From the NCBI GenBank assembly GCA_964648295.1, contig CAZYNH010000001.1:1-64000 (forward strand): a DNA stretch of 64,000 nucleotides, read 5' to 3'. The translations under genes and the position numbers were made by a program. Below the pieces are notes generated by a model. The model saw only the letters and a program-made list of their open reading frames with translations. It had not been told where the DNA came from and ran no database searches. This document shows, one piece after another, positions 9,093-17,852 of this stretch; the stretch's first letter is position 1, and the number at the start of each line of letters is the position of its first letter. Source of the stretch: UBA4055 sp964648295. Its GTDB lineage: Bacteria; UBA4055.

Positions 9093-9134
9093 GTGTTTTC
9101 TTTAAAAAAACACACGGCCGGTTACTTTTAATAA

Positions 9135-9158
9135 AAGGGGCGACAAGCGCCGCCCCTT
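9135..9158 (-). terminator. Terminator of NADP-type glutamate dehydrogenase
   Basis: An 8-bp perfect stem (AAGGGGCG 9135-9142, CGCCCCTT 9151-9158) with an 8-nt loop stands 30 nt after the dehydrogenase stop. On the minus strand it is followed by TTTTATT. It separates the dehydrogenase from the downstream PPDK_N/NuoEFG operon. Confidence 0.7.
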
Positions 9159-9188
9159 AATAAATATTTTTCCGCGAACCGCTTGAAA

Positions 9189-10568
9189 TTAAACAACACC
9201 GTGATCCATCATAGCATCAGCAACTTTTATGAAACCCGCTATATTTGCACCGGCCATATAGTTGATATATCCGTCTTTTTCAGGACAGTACTTAAGCGCT
9301 GCAGCCTTGGAGTTGTCGTGAATATCTTTCATAATTCTTTTAAGATGTGCATCAACTTCTTCTCTGGTCCAAGACATTCTGAGAGAATTCTGGCTCATTT
9401 CAAGTCCTGATGTGGCAACACCGCCGGCATTTGCCGCTTTTGCCGGTCCGTACATTATTCTGTTCTTTATAAATATATCCTGCGCTTCAGGCAATGAAGG
9501 CATATTGGCGCCTTCGGCAACCACTTTACAGCCGAGTTTTACCAGGGCTTTAGCATGGCTTCCGTCTATTTCGTTCTGTGTTGCTGAAGGAAGGGCGACG
9601 TCGATTTTTATCTTTTCATCCCTTATAACATCCCAGACGCTTTTGCCTTCGTAATATTTTACTTTAGCGCCTTTGAACTTGAGAGCGTACTCTTTTACTC
9701 TTCCGCGCTTAACATTCTTCAGCTCCATCAGATAATCCCATTTCTTTCCGCTGATCCCGTCAAGATCAATAACAGTTCCTGTCGAGTCTGAAACGGAAAT
9801 CGGTTTGCCGCCCAGTTCATTAACTTTTTCTATTGCATACTGGCAAACATTACCAGAACCGCTGACGGCAACTACCTTACCTTTAAAGGTCTGTTTTTTC
9901 TCAGCCATCATATTCTGAGCAAAATATACTTCGCCGTAGCCTGTAGCTTCAGGCCTGATAAGCGAACCGCCCCAGTTCCTTCCTTTGCCTGTCAGGACAC
10001 CTGTGAATTCATTGGCAAGCCTTTTATACTGACCGAACATGTAACCTATTTCTCTTCCGCCTACACCGATATCCCCGGCCGGAACATCAGTATTCGGGCC
10101 GATGTGTCTCCAGAGTTCGCTCATAAAGCTCTGGCAGAAATGCATGACTTCGTTATCCGATTTTCCTTTAGGATCAAAATCCGATCCGCCTTTACCGCCG
10201 CCCATAGGCAGAGTGGTCAGAGCGTTTTTAAATATCTGCTCGAAACCCAGAAATTTCAGAATGCTGAGGTTTACACTCGGGTGGAACCTGAGTCCGCCTT
10301 TATAGGGTCCTATTGCGCTGTTGTATTCTACCCTGAACCCTCTATTGACCTGTACTTTCCCCTTATCGTCGACCCAAGGTACTCTGAACACGATCGTTCT
10401 TTCGGGCTCAATAATTCTTTCGACGATCTTCGCTTCAACATATTCCGGATGTTTTTCGAGAACAGGAATAATGGTCTCGATCACTTCCTGAGCAGCCTGA
10501 ATGAACTCGGGCTGGTTAGGGTCTTTGGACACCAGAATGTCCAGGTACTTTTTTGCTAATTTCGACAT
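9189..10568 (-). CDS. gdhA: NADP-type glutamate dehydrogenase
   Basis: A 459-aa hexameric-type glutamate dehydrogenase that interconverts 2-oxoglutarate plus ammonium with glutamate. The substrate site is intact: GPYKGGLRFHP, the lysine motif PMGGGKGGSDFDPKG and the aspartate motif DVPAGDIGVGGREIGYM. The Rossmann segment GSGNVCQYAIEK ends in VSDSTG, the pattern of NADP-dependent assimilatory enzymes such as E. coli GdhA. The ATG start has CGGAGG 8 nt upstream. It is monocistronic, with a consensus-like promoter (10616-10644) and its own terminator (9135-9158). It is flanked on both sides by receiver/PPDK_N proteins. Clearly different from the second dehydrogenase at 19598-20887. Confidence 0.97.
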   Translation of the reverse strand: MSKLAKKYLDILVSKDPNQPEFIQAAQEVIETIIPVLEKHPEYVEAKIVERIIEPERTIVFRVPWVDDKGKVQVNRGFRVEYNSAIGPYKGGLRFHPSVNLSILKFLGFEQIFKNALTTLPMGGGKGGSDFDPKGKSDNEVMHFCQSFMSELWRHIGPNTDVPAGDIGVGGREIGYMFGQYKRLANEFTGVLTGKGRNWGGSLIRPEATGYGEVYFAQNMMAEKKQTFKGKVVAVSGSGNVCQYAIEKVNELGGKPISVSDSTGTVIDLDGISGKKWDYLMELKNVKRGRVKEYALKFKGAKVKYYEGKSVWDVIRDEKIKIDVALPSATQNEIDGSHAKALVKLGCKVVAEGANMPSLPEAQDIFIKNRIMYGPAKAANAGGVATSGLEMSQNSLRMSWTREEVDAHLKRIMKDIHDNSKAAALKYCPEKDGYINYMAGANIAGFIKVADAMMDHGVV

Positions 10569-10615
10569 CTTTGATCCTCCGTTGGTTTTGATGTTTTTGC
10601 GTTGTTTCTAAGATC

Positions 10616-10644
10616 AATATATATATGCCTTTTTTCATTGTCAA
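10616..10644 (-). promoter_or_regulatory. Sigma70-like promoter of gdhA
   Basis: On the minus strand TTGACA (10639-10644), a 17-bp spacer and TATATT (10616-10621) lie about 48 nt before the ATG. This is a near-consensus housekeeping promoter. Confidence 0.8.
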
Positions 10645-10728
10645 TATTTTTTTAAGGCTATTTTTTAATCGGGGATCATCATTTTTTTCTGAAAATCCCC
10701 AAAAAACACATCATTTTCTGATCATTTT

Positions 10729-13710
10729 TTATGTTTTTTCCGGTTTTAATATTACTCCGTGACCGTTTTTACCGTCAGTTTTAGTAATTATCGGGCATTT
10801 AAATGAAATTTGTCGCAGGAATTCACTTTCATATACAGGCTTGAGTTGTGCGAGATATTCCAGGTCGTAAAATCCGTCTCTCAAAAACGGATTAATCGAG
10901 AAATAAAATATTCCAAAAGTGGTGATATTGTGGAAAAAATGAGATCCCTGGCTTTGCTGAACTATGAAATCTTTCTGGCCTGCCTCAACAATAACAGATG
11001 CCTGAGATACATCTTCCCACCTTACAGGTATTCCAAGGAACGGGTCTGAAGTTCCCCATCGCCCGGGTCCGATAAGAATATAGTTCTTCTTCTTAGAAAT
11101 AAAACCTTTGTTCAGATCTTTTATTTCAGCGGCGATCTCCCTTGTTTTTGCGGGATTGAACCTGTCAGGTACGATATATATCAGATCATGAACATCGTCT
11201 ATTATACCGTTACCAAGCGATGAATATGAACGGATTATTACATTCCCGCTGTCAATATTGGAAATATTTATTTCCTCTGATTCAAAACCGGAGACGATCG
11301 GCCTTACCTGAAGAAGATGGAAACTGTGAATTTCGTTTTTCGGATCAATGTTCACTGCGAACTCGATCTCAATGGGATTGGACATTTTTTCTTCCAGAGT
11401 TTTCAGGATATCAGTCAGTATCCTGCTGAGGGGAAAAGTTTCTCTTTTCAGAATATTTGCGAAGGTGACGACTTTAGGTCCGCCAAAATCATGTGAATCC
11501 CTGATAATATTACTACCTGCATCGTACGTGGAAACAATACTGTCGAACGAACCTTCTTTATAGCCGTCGTGAATATCTCTTCTGACCAAGTTAATTCCTT
11601 CATTCAGATCCGGCCTGAATGATCTGGACATAAGGCTTAATGAATAGAATTCCTTTTGTGTGAATTTCAGGGCAAACTCAGCCGATGAGAACTGTATTAC
11701 ATTATTTGGAAAGGAAGGCGAATATCTTAAAGAAATCTCGCTGTCAACTATCGTTTTCCCTAGACCCGCGGCCACATTCACAATACTGATATTGTGGTCT
11801 TCATATCCGACAGGATAATCATTTATCGACCTCGCGACCCCGGAGAATGTAGGATAGAAATACATACGGTGCTTTTCTCCCGAGACCCTCTGAATAACTA
11901 CAGCCATTTTTTCTTCTTCTATGACATTTTTTGTTGCTTTTAAATACTTCTTTGCGCCTTCATAGAAAGTTGAAGCATACACGCTTTTAACGGCATCAGA
12001 AAGGTCTTTCAGCCTCTTTGATTTGTCTTTGGAATTATTGGGGATCATGTAAGTCGCATATATTCCGGCGAACGGCTGATAATATGAGTCCTCCAGAAGG
12101 CTTGATGACCTGACGGCGAGAGGATAATTGTTGTTCTCGATCAGCTTTTCAAGTTCCACGGTCAGCCATCCGGGCAATTCGCTTTCAAGAAAGTTCTTCA
12201 ATAAAGTGCCGTCGTCAGCGTTGCTGTATGATATTTCAAAAAGGTTGTTTATTTTCATAAACTCAGAAAATACATCTGTTGACAGAACTATCGTCTTCGG
12301 TATGGATATCTCGACGCCGTAATAGGAGTAGCTGAACCTCTTTCTCTTAAGAACATTATCCATAAAAGCTAGCCCCCTGCCCTTACCGCCGATGGACCCT
12401 TCCCCGATCCTTGAAAACATTGACATCTCGTCATGAAAATCCCTGCTGAAGTTCGATATTATTCCTGATCCCGAACTTTTCCTGTAACTCTTGATCAGAC
12501 TTATCAGAAAATGCCTTACTTCCTTAATACTGCTGAAATCCTTTATGCTTTTATTTTTAAAAATATCCGCAAGTTCGAAAAGTGTTCTCGCTCTGAGCCA
12601 TTTTGAAAAATGGTTTTCCGAGGCATGGTATTCAAGAGATCTGTCAGGGATTTTCTCAAGAGCTTTATGAAGCTCTCTTAAACTTCCTGCTTTAGCTATT
12701 ACTTTATTTGTTAAGGGATCTATGAAGCAAAACTCACCGAATCCGAAATTATTTTTGACAAAAAGACCTATTTTGATCAGAACATTCTCAGTCTGCTTGC
12801 ATATAAAACCGGCTCCGAATTTATAAGCCTTTTCCATATTCTCGACACGGGATGAATTCACTAGTACAGGTATATTCCTGTCCAGCTTTCTTATCTCTCC
12901 GCAGAGATCGATCCCCGCATTCTTATCGTGTATTGAATTTCTTTCGAATTCGACATCGGTAATTACGCCAAGCAGGTTCTTTTTATATTTTTTTATCAGC
13001 GATAATGCCTGCTCGTAATCAGTTGCAAGAAGTATTTTCGGTCTTCCTCTCATTCTCAGATTTTTCTGGTGGTCATTCATATCTTCGCTCATGACATGCA
13101 GTGTCTGTTCGAAAACTGTTTCGTAGATAACCGGAAGATAACTGGAATAATACCTTATTGAATCTTCCACAAGAATTATGACCTGTACTCCCGCTGATGC
13201 GATATCATCATCTATATTCATCTTATCTTCGATAAGCTTGATTATCGCGACAAGTATGCCGGCATCACCCAGCCATGAAAATATATAATCCGATCCGGAC
13301 CTTTTTTTTTCAATGTCGGTCAGCGTCAGTATTTTTCTCGAGAAGGGGGCGAGTACGACTGCCGGTTTTCCGGGGAATTTTTTATTTATCTCGGAATTGA
13401 TCTTGAAAGCATCCCATGACCTGCTGTTGTGCAGCGTAATAATAAGATCGAAGTTCTTTTTCTTCATAAGCGCCAGCGCTGATTTGTATGAAGAAACCCT
13501 GTTGAAATGAGGCGGATACCGGAGATGAAGAGAGGAATACTCGCTGAATATTCTTTCCTCAATTCTTCCGTCTTCTTCAAGCATAAAAGCGTCATATTCG
13601 TTACATATTAAAAGGATCTCCGATATTCGTCTCGACATTAATTTTTCGAATGTATTGCCTGTAGAAAAATCGGTGATCTCTGAGCTTTTTTTTGATACTG
13701 CGCGCTTCAA
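10729..13710 (-). CDS. Receiver-like plus PPDK_N protein, paralogue B
   Basis: This 993-aa paralogue of 6061-9042 has the same domain order. The first receiver-like domain lacks an acceptor (DLIITLHNS). The second keeps LVEDSIRYYSSYLP and a candidate Asp in GVITDVEF. PPDK_N spans about 430-805 with GGKGRGLAF, AVRSSSLLED, EIEFAVN and LLQVRP. The C-terminal domain has GPGRWGTSDPFLGIPV and SQGSHFFHN. No phosphohistidine or PEP-binding barrel follows. The start is TTG at 13710 with GGAGG five nt upstream; no ATG fits better. It is separated from gdhA by about 160 bp that contain the gdhA promoter. The same length and one-to-one motifs suggest duplication. Function unknown; ATP-dependent regulator is inference. 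Confidence 0.85.
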   Translation of the reverse strand: MKRAVSKKSSEITDFSTGNTFEKLMSRRISEILLICNEYDAFMLEEDGRIEERIFSEYSSLHLRYPPHFNRVSSYKSALALMKKKNFDLIITLHNSRSWDAFKINSEINKKFPGKPAVVLAPFSRKILTLTDIEKKRSGSDYIFSWLGDAGILVAIIKLIEDKMNIDDDIASAGVQVIILVEDSIRYYSSYLPVIYETVFEQTLHVMSEDMNDHQKNLRMRGRPKILLATDYEQALSLIKKYKKNLLGVITDVEFERNSIHDKNAGIDLCGEIRKLDRNIPVLVNSSRVENMEKAYKFGAGFICKQTENVLIKIGLFVKNNFGFGEFCFIDPLTNKVIAKAGSLRELHKALEKIPDRSLEYHASENHFSKWLRARTLFELADIFKNKSIKDFSSIKEVRHFLISLIKSYRKSSGSGIISNFSRDFHDEMSMFSRIGEGSIGGKGRGLAFMDNVLKRKRFSYSYYGVEISIPKTIVLSTDVFSEFMKINNLFEISYSNADDGTLLKNFLESELPGWLTVELEKLIENNNYPLAVRSSSLLEDSYYQPFAGIYATYMIPNNSKDKSKRLKDLSDAVKSVYASTFYEGAKKYLKATKNVIEEEKMAVVIQRVSGEKHRMYFYPTFSGVARSINDYPVGYEDHNISIVNVAAGLGKTIVDSEISLRYSPSFPNNVIQFSSAEFALKFTQKEFYSLSLMSRSFRPDLNEGINLVRRDIHDGYKEGSFDSIVSTYDAGSNIIRDSHDFGGPKVVTFANILKRETFPLSRILTDILKTLEEKMSNPIEIEFAVNIDPKNEIHSFHLLQVRPIVSGFESEEINISNIDSGNVIIRSYSSLGNGIIDDVHDLIYIVPDRFNPAKTREIAAEIKDLNKGFISKKKNYILIGPGRWGTSDPFLGIPVRWEDVSQASVIVEAGQKDFIVQQSQGSHFFHNITTFGIFYFSINPFLRDGFYDLEYLAQLKPVYESEFLRQISFKCPIITKTDGKNGHGVILKPEKT

Positions 13711-13737
13711 TTAATCCTCCGGTTCTTTGTATTTTCG

Positions 13738-13766
13738 TATTTAATTATAATCTTAGGATAAATCAA
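13738..13766 (-). promoter_or_regulatory. Candidate promoter of PPDK_N paralogue B
   Basis: On the minus strand TTGATT (13761-13766), a 17-bp spacer and TAAATA (13738-13743) lie upstream of the TTG start. The block ACTTGATTTA, 14 nt, TTAAATAC (13737-13768) is the same as before paralogue A, and both leaders then carry ACCGGAG near the ribosome site. Confidence 0.45.
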
Positions 13767-13801
13767 GTATTTTATAATTTTTTTTTACATATATTCTATT
13801 C

Positions 13802-13829
13802 TTGCAAAAACAGTTTTATGAATTATATT
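13802..13829 (+). promoter_or_regulatory. Promoter of the metallophosphatase, possibly leaderless
   Basis: TTGCAA (13802-13807), a 16-bp spacer and TATATT (13824-13829) stand just before the ATG at 13837. The start of transcription would fall within a base or two of the ATG, and no Shine-Dalgarno sequence is visible in TTTTCCTGC. Confidence 0.5.
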
Positions 13830-13836
13830 TTCCTGC

Positions 13837-14685
13837 ATGATCAAATCATTTTTTGTAAGCGACCTTCACGGAAGTATGCACAGATACGAAGTGCTTTACC
13901 GTGAGATATTGAATCAAAGGCCCGAAACAGTTTTTATCGGAGGAGATATTCTTCCTTCATCATTAAAATCCGTTCAACCGGGTATTTTTCTCAAAGAAAC
14001 ACTGATAAAAGGCTTCAGGTCTTTAAAGGATAAAATGAAAAACGATTATCCGGAAATATTCATTATTCTGGGAAATGACGACGGCAAGCTTTACGAGAAA
14101 GACATTATCAGGGAGGAAAACAACGGTTTATGGAAATACTCGCATTTCAGAAAGATCATGTATAAAAATTACAAGATCTTCGGATACTCATATATTCCGC
14201 CTACGCCTTTTCTTCTGAAAGACTGGGAAAAGTACGATCTGTCACGGTATACTGATCCGGGCTGCGTTTCGCCTGAGGAAGGTTTCAGAACATATAAAAC
14301 TGAAGCTAACCTGATCAAGTTTTCGACAATCAAAAAAGATCTTGATGAGATGTTCAATAATGAAGATCTTTCAAAATCGGTTCTGCTGTTCCACTCCCCG
14401 CCTTACAACACTTCTCTTGATATATTATCCGATACCATAAAATACTTTGACTCCGCACCTTTAGACAATCACGCGGGAAGTATAGCGATAAGGGATATCA
14501 TTGAAGAAAAGCAGCCGCTGGTCACCCTTCACGGACACATTCATGAGACAGTAAGATTCTCGGGAGAATGGAAAGACACCATAGGTAATACTTTAATGAT
14601 TTCCGGAGCTCACGAAGGAAGCGAGCTTTCCCTTGTTATTTTTGATATCGAAAACCCTATTTCTTGCGGGAGGCTGATCCTTTAG
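13837..14685 (+). CDS. Calcineurin-like metallophosphoesterase
   Basis: This 282-aa predicted cytosolic metallophosphatase has the family metal-binding motifs in order: DLHGS near the N-terminus (Asp, His), GGDIL (Asp), LGNDDG (Asn), LLFHSPP (His) and LHGHIHE (two His). It is the only plus-strand gene in the dehydrogenase/PPDK_N region, divergent from paralogue B and convergent with the 1063-aa PPDK_N protein, whose 3' end it overlaps by 29 nt. The substrate cannot be told from sequence. Its position next to ATP-binding kinase-like proteins makes a phosphatase partner role possible, but that is inference. Confidence 0.85.
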   Translation: MIKSFFVSDLHGSMHRYEVLYREILNQRPETVFIGGDILPSSLKSVQPGIFLKETLIKGFRSLKDKMKNDYPEIFIILGNDDGKLYEKDIIREENNGLWKYSHFRKIMYKNYKIFGYSYIPPTPFLLKDWEKYDLSRYTDPGCVSPEEGFRTYKTEANLIKFSTIKKDLDEMFNNEDLSKSVLLFHSPPYNTSLDILSDTIKYFDSAPLDNHAGSIAIRDIIEEKQPLVTLHGHIHETVRFSGEWKDTIGNTLMISGAHEGSELSLVIFDIENPISCGRLIL

Positions 14686-17600
14686 TGATCTTCATCATCA
14701 GCGGACGCGCCGGATCTGTTACCGCGCCGATCTTAACCGCGTACGAAGTTCTGTTGATTATATCCTGATCTGTAATAAAATGAACATCGAGAATGTTCTC
14801 CGTTTTATGCCCGGTATTATAATAATTCATTTTGCACAGACACTGATCCCATCCCGAGAGCCAGTTTTCAAGACAGGTCTTCTGTTCTCTGCTGCCTTCA
14901 AAATGTATAAGAATGTCAATATCGCTCGTCGGACCCGCGGTAGCGTTCTTTACGCTCCCGAAAATATATATAGCTTTCACACCGTGCTTTTCCGGGTCCG
15001 CAGACAATGCCATCTCCTGAGCGTACTGAAGCCTCCACTTCCAGTGGATGTCGGTTTTGACGTTTTTAAATTCGCTTAGCGACATTTTCCGTTTTATCTG
15101 GTTCTTTTCGGACGGATCGCCAAGAACTGCCGCTGCCCTCTGTTCCTCCCCGTTCATAAAAATATTCAGATTTTTGCCGTCTGAAACTTCGGCTACATCA
15201 ATTACTCTTACAACAGTATCCATGTTATTGATGTCGGGTATAAGTTCTTTTAGATGATTAGGGGCTGTTTTAATAAATTTTTCCCTGTACACTATACCTG
15301 TTTCATCGGGATAAAGAGGAATATATTTTATACCGGATTCCACGAGATCCTGAAAAAAATGAGTGCCGAAGGAAAGTTCAGGAACATACTCATCGTTCTT
15401 TCTGGCTATTTCTATCAGGGCGGCCGTATTATTTATATCAGAATAAGAAACATTTACGCCGAGTTTAATATCGCCGCGGCTGCCCCATCTGCCCGGGCCC
15501 ATCAGAATAAACTGCCTCTTTGGCAGTATTTTATTCAGTTTCCCGATAGTAGCGCCTACGGATACGAGCTGTTCGTAAGATGATATCTTTGAATATTCGA
15601 TAGGATCTACAAATACGATATGAGTTATATTCGTTACACAACCGCTTGACACATGTTTGTCCGCCGAAAATATTATGTCTTTCTTTTGTGTTCCTGCAGG
15701 CATATCGCACGGCTGTATATCCTCCTGTGAACTTTGAGGCCTGCACTGTAGAATATAAAGATCGGACCCGTCATGAGCGAATTCAAGATCGATCGGGGTC
15801 TGGTATTTTTCCCTGAATATTTCAAGCAGCTGTTTAATCTCGCGTATCACCGCGGTTTTGTTTACCAGTCCCTCGAATGTTACAATATGCAATCCCGATG
15901 AATAATCATGCCCTATCTTTTTCGGTTCCCTTAAATACTTATCCTCAACCTGCGACAAAACCGCCTCAAGCATCGGATATTCATTTCCGTAGGGCTCATA
16001 AATATCTTTAAGATCGACCGACTCAAATCTGCCTGTCTTTAGATTAATAACATCCGCGAACCGGGGCGCATACCGTATCTTATCATCAACAGAGTTGTTG
16101 ACAGTGATCTCGGGTTTTCCGGGAGAAATAAGTACGGGATAATCATCAGAAATTCTGTCGACGGCCCTTGTTCCCAGGCCGGGTACTATTCTGATGAGGC
16201 CGTCATCCCTGTTTATCCTTGAAGACCACCTATGCTCGTTCTTACCGAAAGCTACGCCTGAGAACGAAGGCATAAAATAATGTCCTATCTTTTTGCCGAC
16301 TACCTGCTGTATAATAATACCCATTTCCTCCAGATAATCAAGGAGAGAATGTTCCGTTCTGTATTCTATCGGGTCCGGCCCGAATGTGGAGGCATAGATC
16401 TCGGCAATGGCATCGGTAAGTTTCTGAAGCTTTTCCTCCTTTGATCCGATATTGGCGATGAACAGGCTTTTATATTTCCCAGCAAAACTTGTTCCGAACC
16501 TGTCTTCAAGCAGGCTTGAACTTCTGACAACCAGCGGCTGATCTCCAAGATCATCCAGAGCAAGAGTGAGCCCTTTGATCATATCAGGAGGAAAAGCCGA
16601 GTTCTTGAAAACCTGAATCACATAAGGGTATTCCTGCCTTATCTGACTTATGTTTTTATATTTCTGCTCAACAATATCCTGGAGTCCGTTATAATTCATG
16701 TACTCCAGAAGTCCGTCTGATGTTATATACCAGGATTTTGGAAATTTTATTTTTGAACTTATCTCTTTTTCCGCTGAATTTTTAAGTATATGCTCTGCAA
16801 GGAACAGTCCGCTGCTTTTTCCGCCGATCTTCCCGTGGCTTTTTTGCGGGTGAATCAGATTTTTCATAAGGAAATTAAAATCATCCACCCTTACATTCTC
16901 TTTAGCTATACTGATAAAGGAAGGCTGATCAGTCAGAACTCTTCTGGTGAGTGCGACCCTGAAGCTCTTTGCTCTTGGTTCTGACAGCTCAAGGCCCTGT
17001 CCGGACAGGTGATGGTAACGCTCGATCGCATTAGCTATCTCTGAAAGAGAAGAACTCATATTTTCCAGAATATTCACCATAAACCCGGACCTGTCCTCTT
17101 TTATCCATTTCTGTATGCTTTCCAAAATGTCCTGCTCGCCTATATGTCTGGACGCTATATCAAAAACGTGCGTACTTTTATCAAGAACGTCATAAGTTTC
17201 GCTGACAGATATCGGGAAATTGCTTTCTCTGAACAGCTCTGTCTTTTTCTTAAAAGAAGGATTGAATTCCTCAAGGTAGCTTTCTGCCTCTTCTATTCCG
17301 CTCAGGCACAGATAATTGATCATTTTCTGAGCGATATTGACAAGCAGCCTGGGGTCGGTTCTTTTTAACAGGTCGAGTATTACCCACCATTCGCTTTTCT
17401 TCTCCTTTATTCTGATCTGTCCCTCCTCAAATACCGCCTTGAGCTGATTATGAAGGAGATACATAGCGAACTGCTCAGCTATTGAGTCAAGAAGTTTTCT
17501 CTCGTCTTTCAGAAAAGGCCCCTCGTCCTCAGAAGGTCTTTCTTCGGTATAGTATATGCTGAGACGACCGGATACTTCCCCTCTTATTTTGATTTCAGCC

Positions 17601-17848
17601 GAAAGGCACCACGGAGTTTTCAGGAACTTGCTGTCGGTATAGCTTATTCCGTTAACGAATATTTCGGCTACGCACACATCGGGATACTGAAACCCCGGAG
17701 GCAGGATCCTGATTATTTTATTACAGGCTTCCTCGACTCCTATCTTCTGATCGTTCAGAACTTCCTGTACCTGATAGATGCATTTAATCTCTTTCGCCCT
17801 TTCTCTAAGGTCCTTTATCAGTCTACCAAGTGATTCTTTGTTCTCCAT
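14657..17848 (-). CDS. PPDK_N protein with N-terminal GAF-like region and C-terminal nucleotidyltransferase
   Basis: This 1063-aa protein has no assigned function. Residues about 1-145 look GAF-like (RGEVSGRLSIYY followed by a long helix). Residues 150-320 are helical. PPDK_N runs from about 335 to 705 with GGKSSGLFL, VVRSSSLLED and LEFAHDG/ILQCRP, so the Lys, Arg, Glu and Gln of the ATP site remain. The shared C-terminal domain follows (GPGRWGSRG near 786, SFGTHFFQD near 831). The last 120 residues hold a minimal nucleotidyltransferase domain, GSVKNATAGPTSDIDILIHF, with the GS and DxD metal site intact. Such domains add NMP groups to proteins or small molecules, as in GlnD/GlnE. It is the third gene of an operon after the second glutamate dehydrogenase and the 584-aa PPDK_N protein, starting 4 nt after the latter's stop. 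Confidence 0.82.
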   Translation of the reverse strand: MENKESLGRLIKDLRERAKEIKCIYQVQEVLNDQKIGVEEACNKIIRILPPGFQYPDVCVAEIFVNGISYTDSKFLKTPWCLSAEIKIRGEVSGRLSIYYTEERPSEDEGPFLKDERKLLDSIAEQFAMYLLHNQLKAVFEEGQIRIKEKKSEWWVILDLLKRTDPRLLVNIAQKMINYLCLSGIEEAESYLEEFNPSFKKKTELFRESNFPISVSETYDVLDKSTHVFDIASRHIGEQDILESIQKWIKEDRSGFMVNILENMSSSLSEIANAIERYHHLSGQGLELSEPRAKSFRVALTRRVLTDQPSFISIAKENVRVDDFNFLMKNLIHPQKSHGKIGGKSSGLFLAEHILKNSAEKEISSKIKFPKSWYITSDGLLEYMNYNGLQDIVEQKYKNISQIRQEYPYVIQVFKNSAFPPDMIKGLTLALDDLGDQPLVVRSSSLLEDRFGTSFAGKYKSLFIANIGSKEEKLQKLTDAIAEIYASTFGPDPIEYRTEHSLLDYLEEMGIIIQQVVGKKIGHYFMPSFSGVAFGKNEHRWSSRINRDDGLIRIVPGLGTRAVDRISDDYPVLISPGKPEITVNNSVDDKIRYAPRFADVINLKTGRFESVDLKDIYEPYGNEYPMLEAVLSQVEDKYLREPKKIGHDYSSGLHIVTFEGLVNKTAVIREIKQLLEIFREKYQTPIDLEFAHDGSDLYILQCRPQSSQEDIQPCDMPAGTQKKDIIFSADKHVSSGCVTNITHIVFVDPIEYSKISSYEQLVSVGATIGKLNKILPKRQFILMGPGRWGSRGDIKLGVNVSYSDINNTAALIEIARKNDEYVPELSFGTHFFQDLVESGIKYIPLYPDETGIVYREKFIKTAPNHLKELIPDINNMDTVVRVIDVAEVSDGKNLNIFMNGEEQRAAAVLGDPSEKNQIKRKMSLSEFKNVKTDIHWKWRLQYAQEMALSADPEKHGVKAIYIFGSVKNATAGPTSDIDILIHFEGSREQKTCLENWLSGWDQCLCKMNYYNTGHKTENILDVHFITDQDIINRTSYAVKIGAVTDPARPLMMKITKGSASRKK

Positions 17849-17852
17849 TGTA

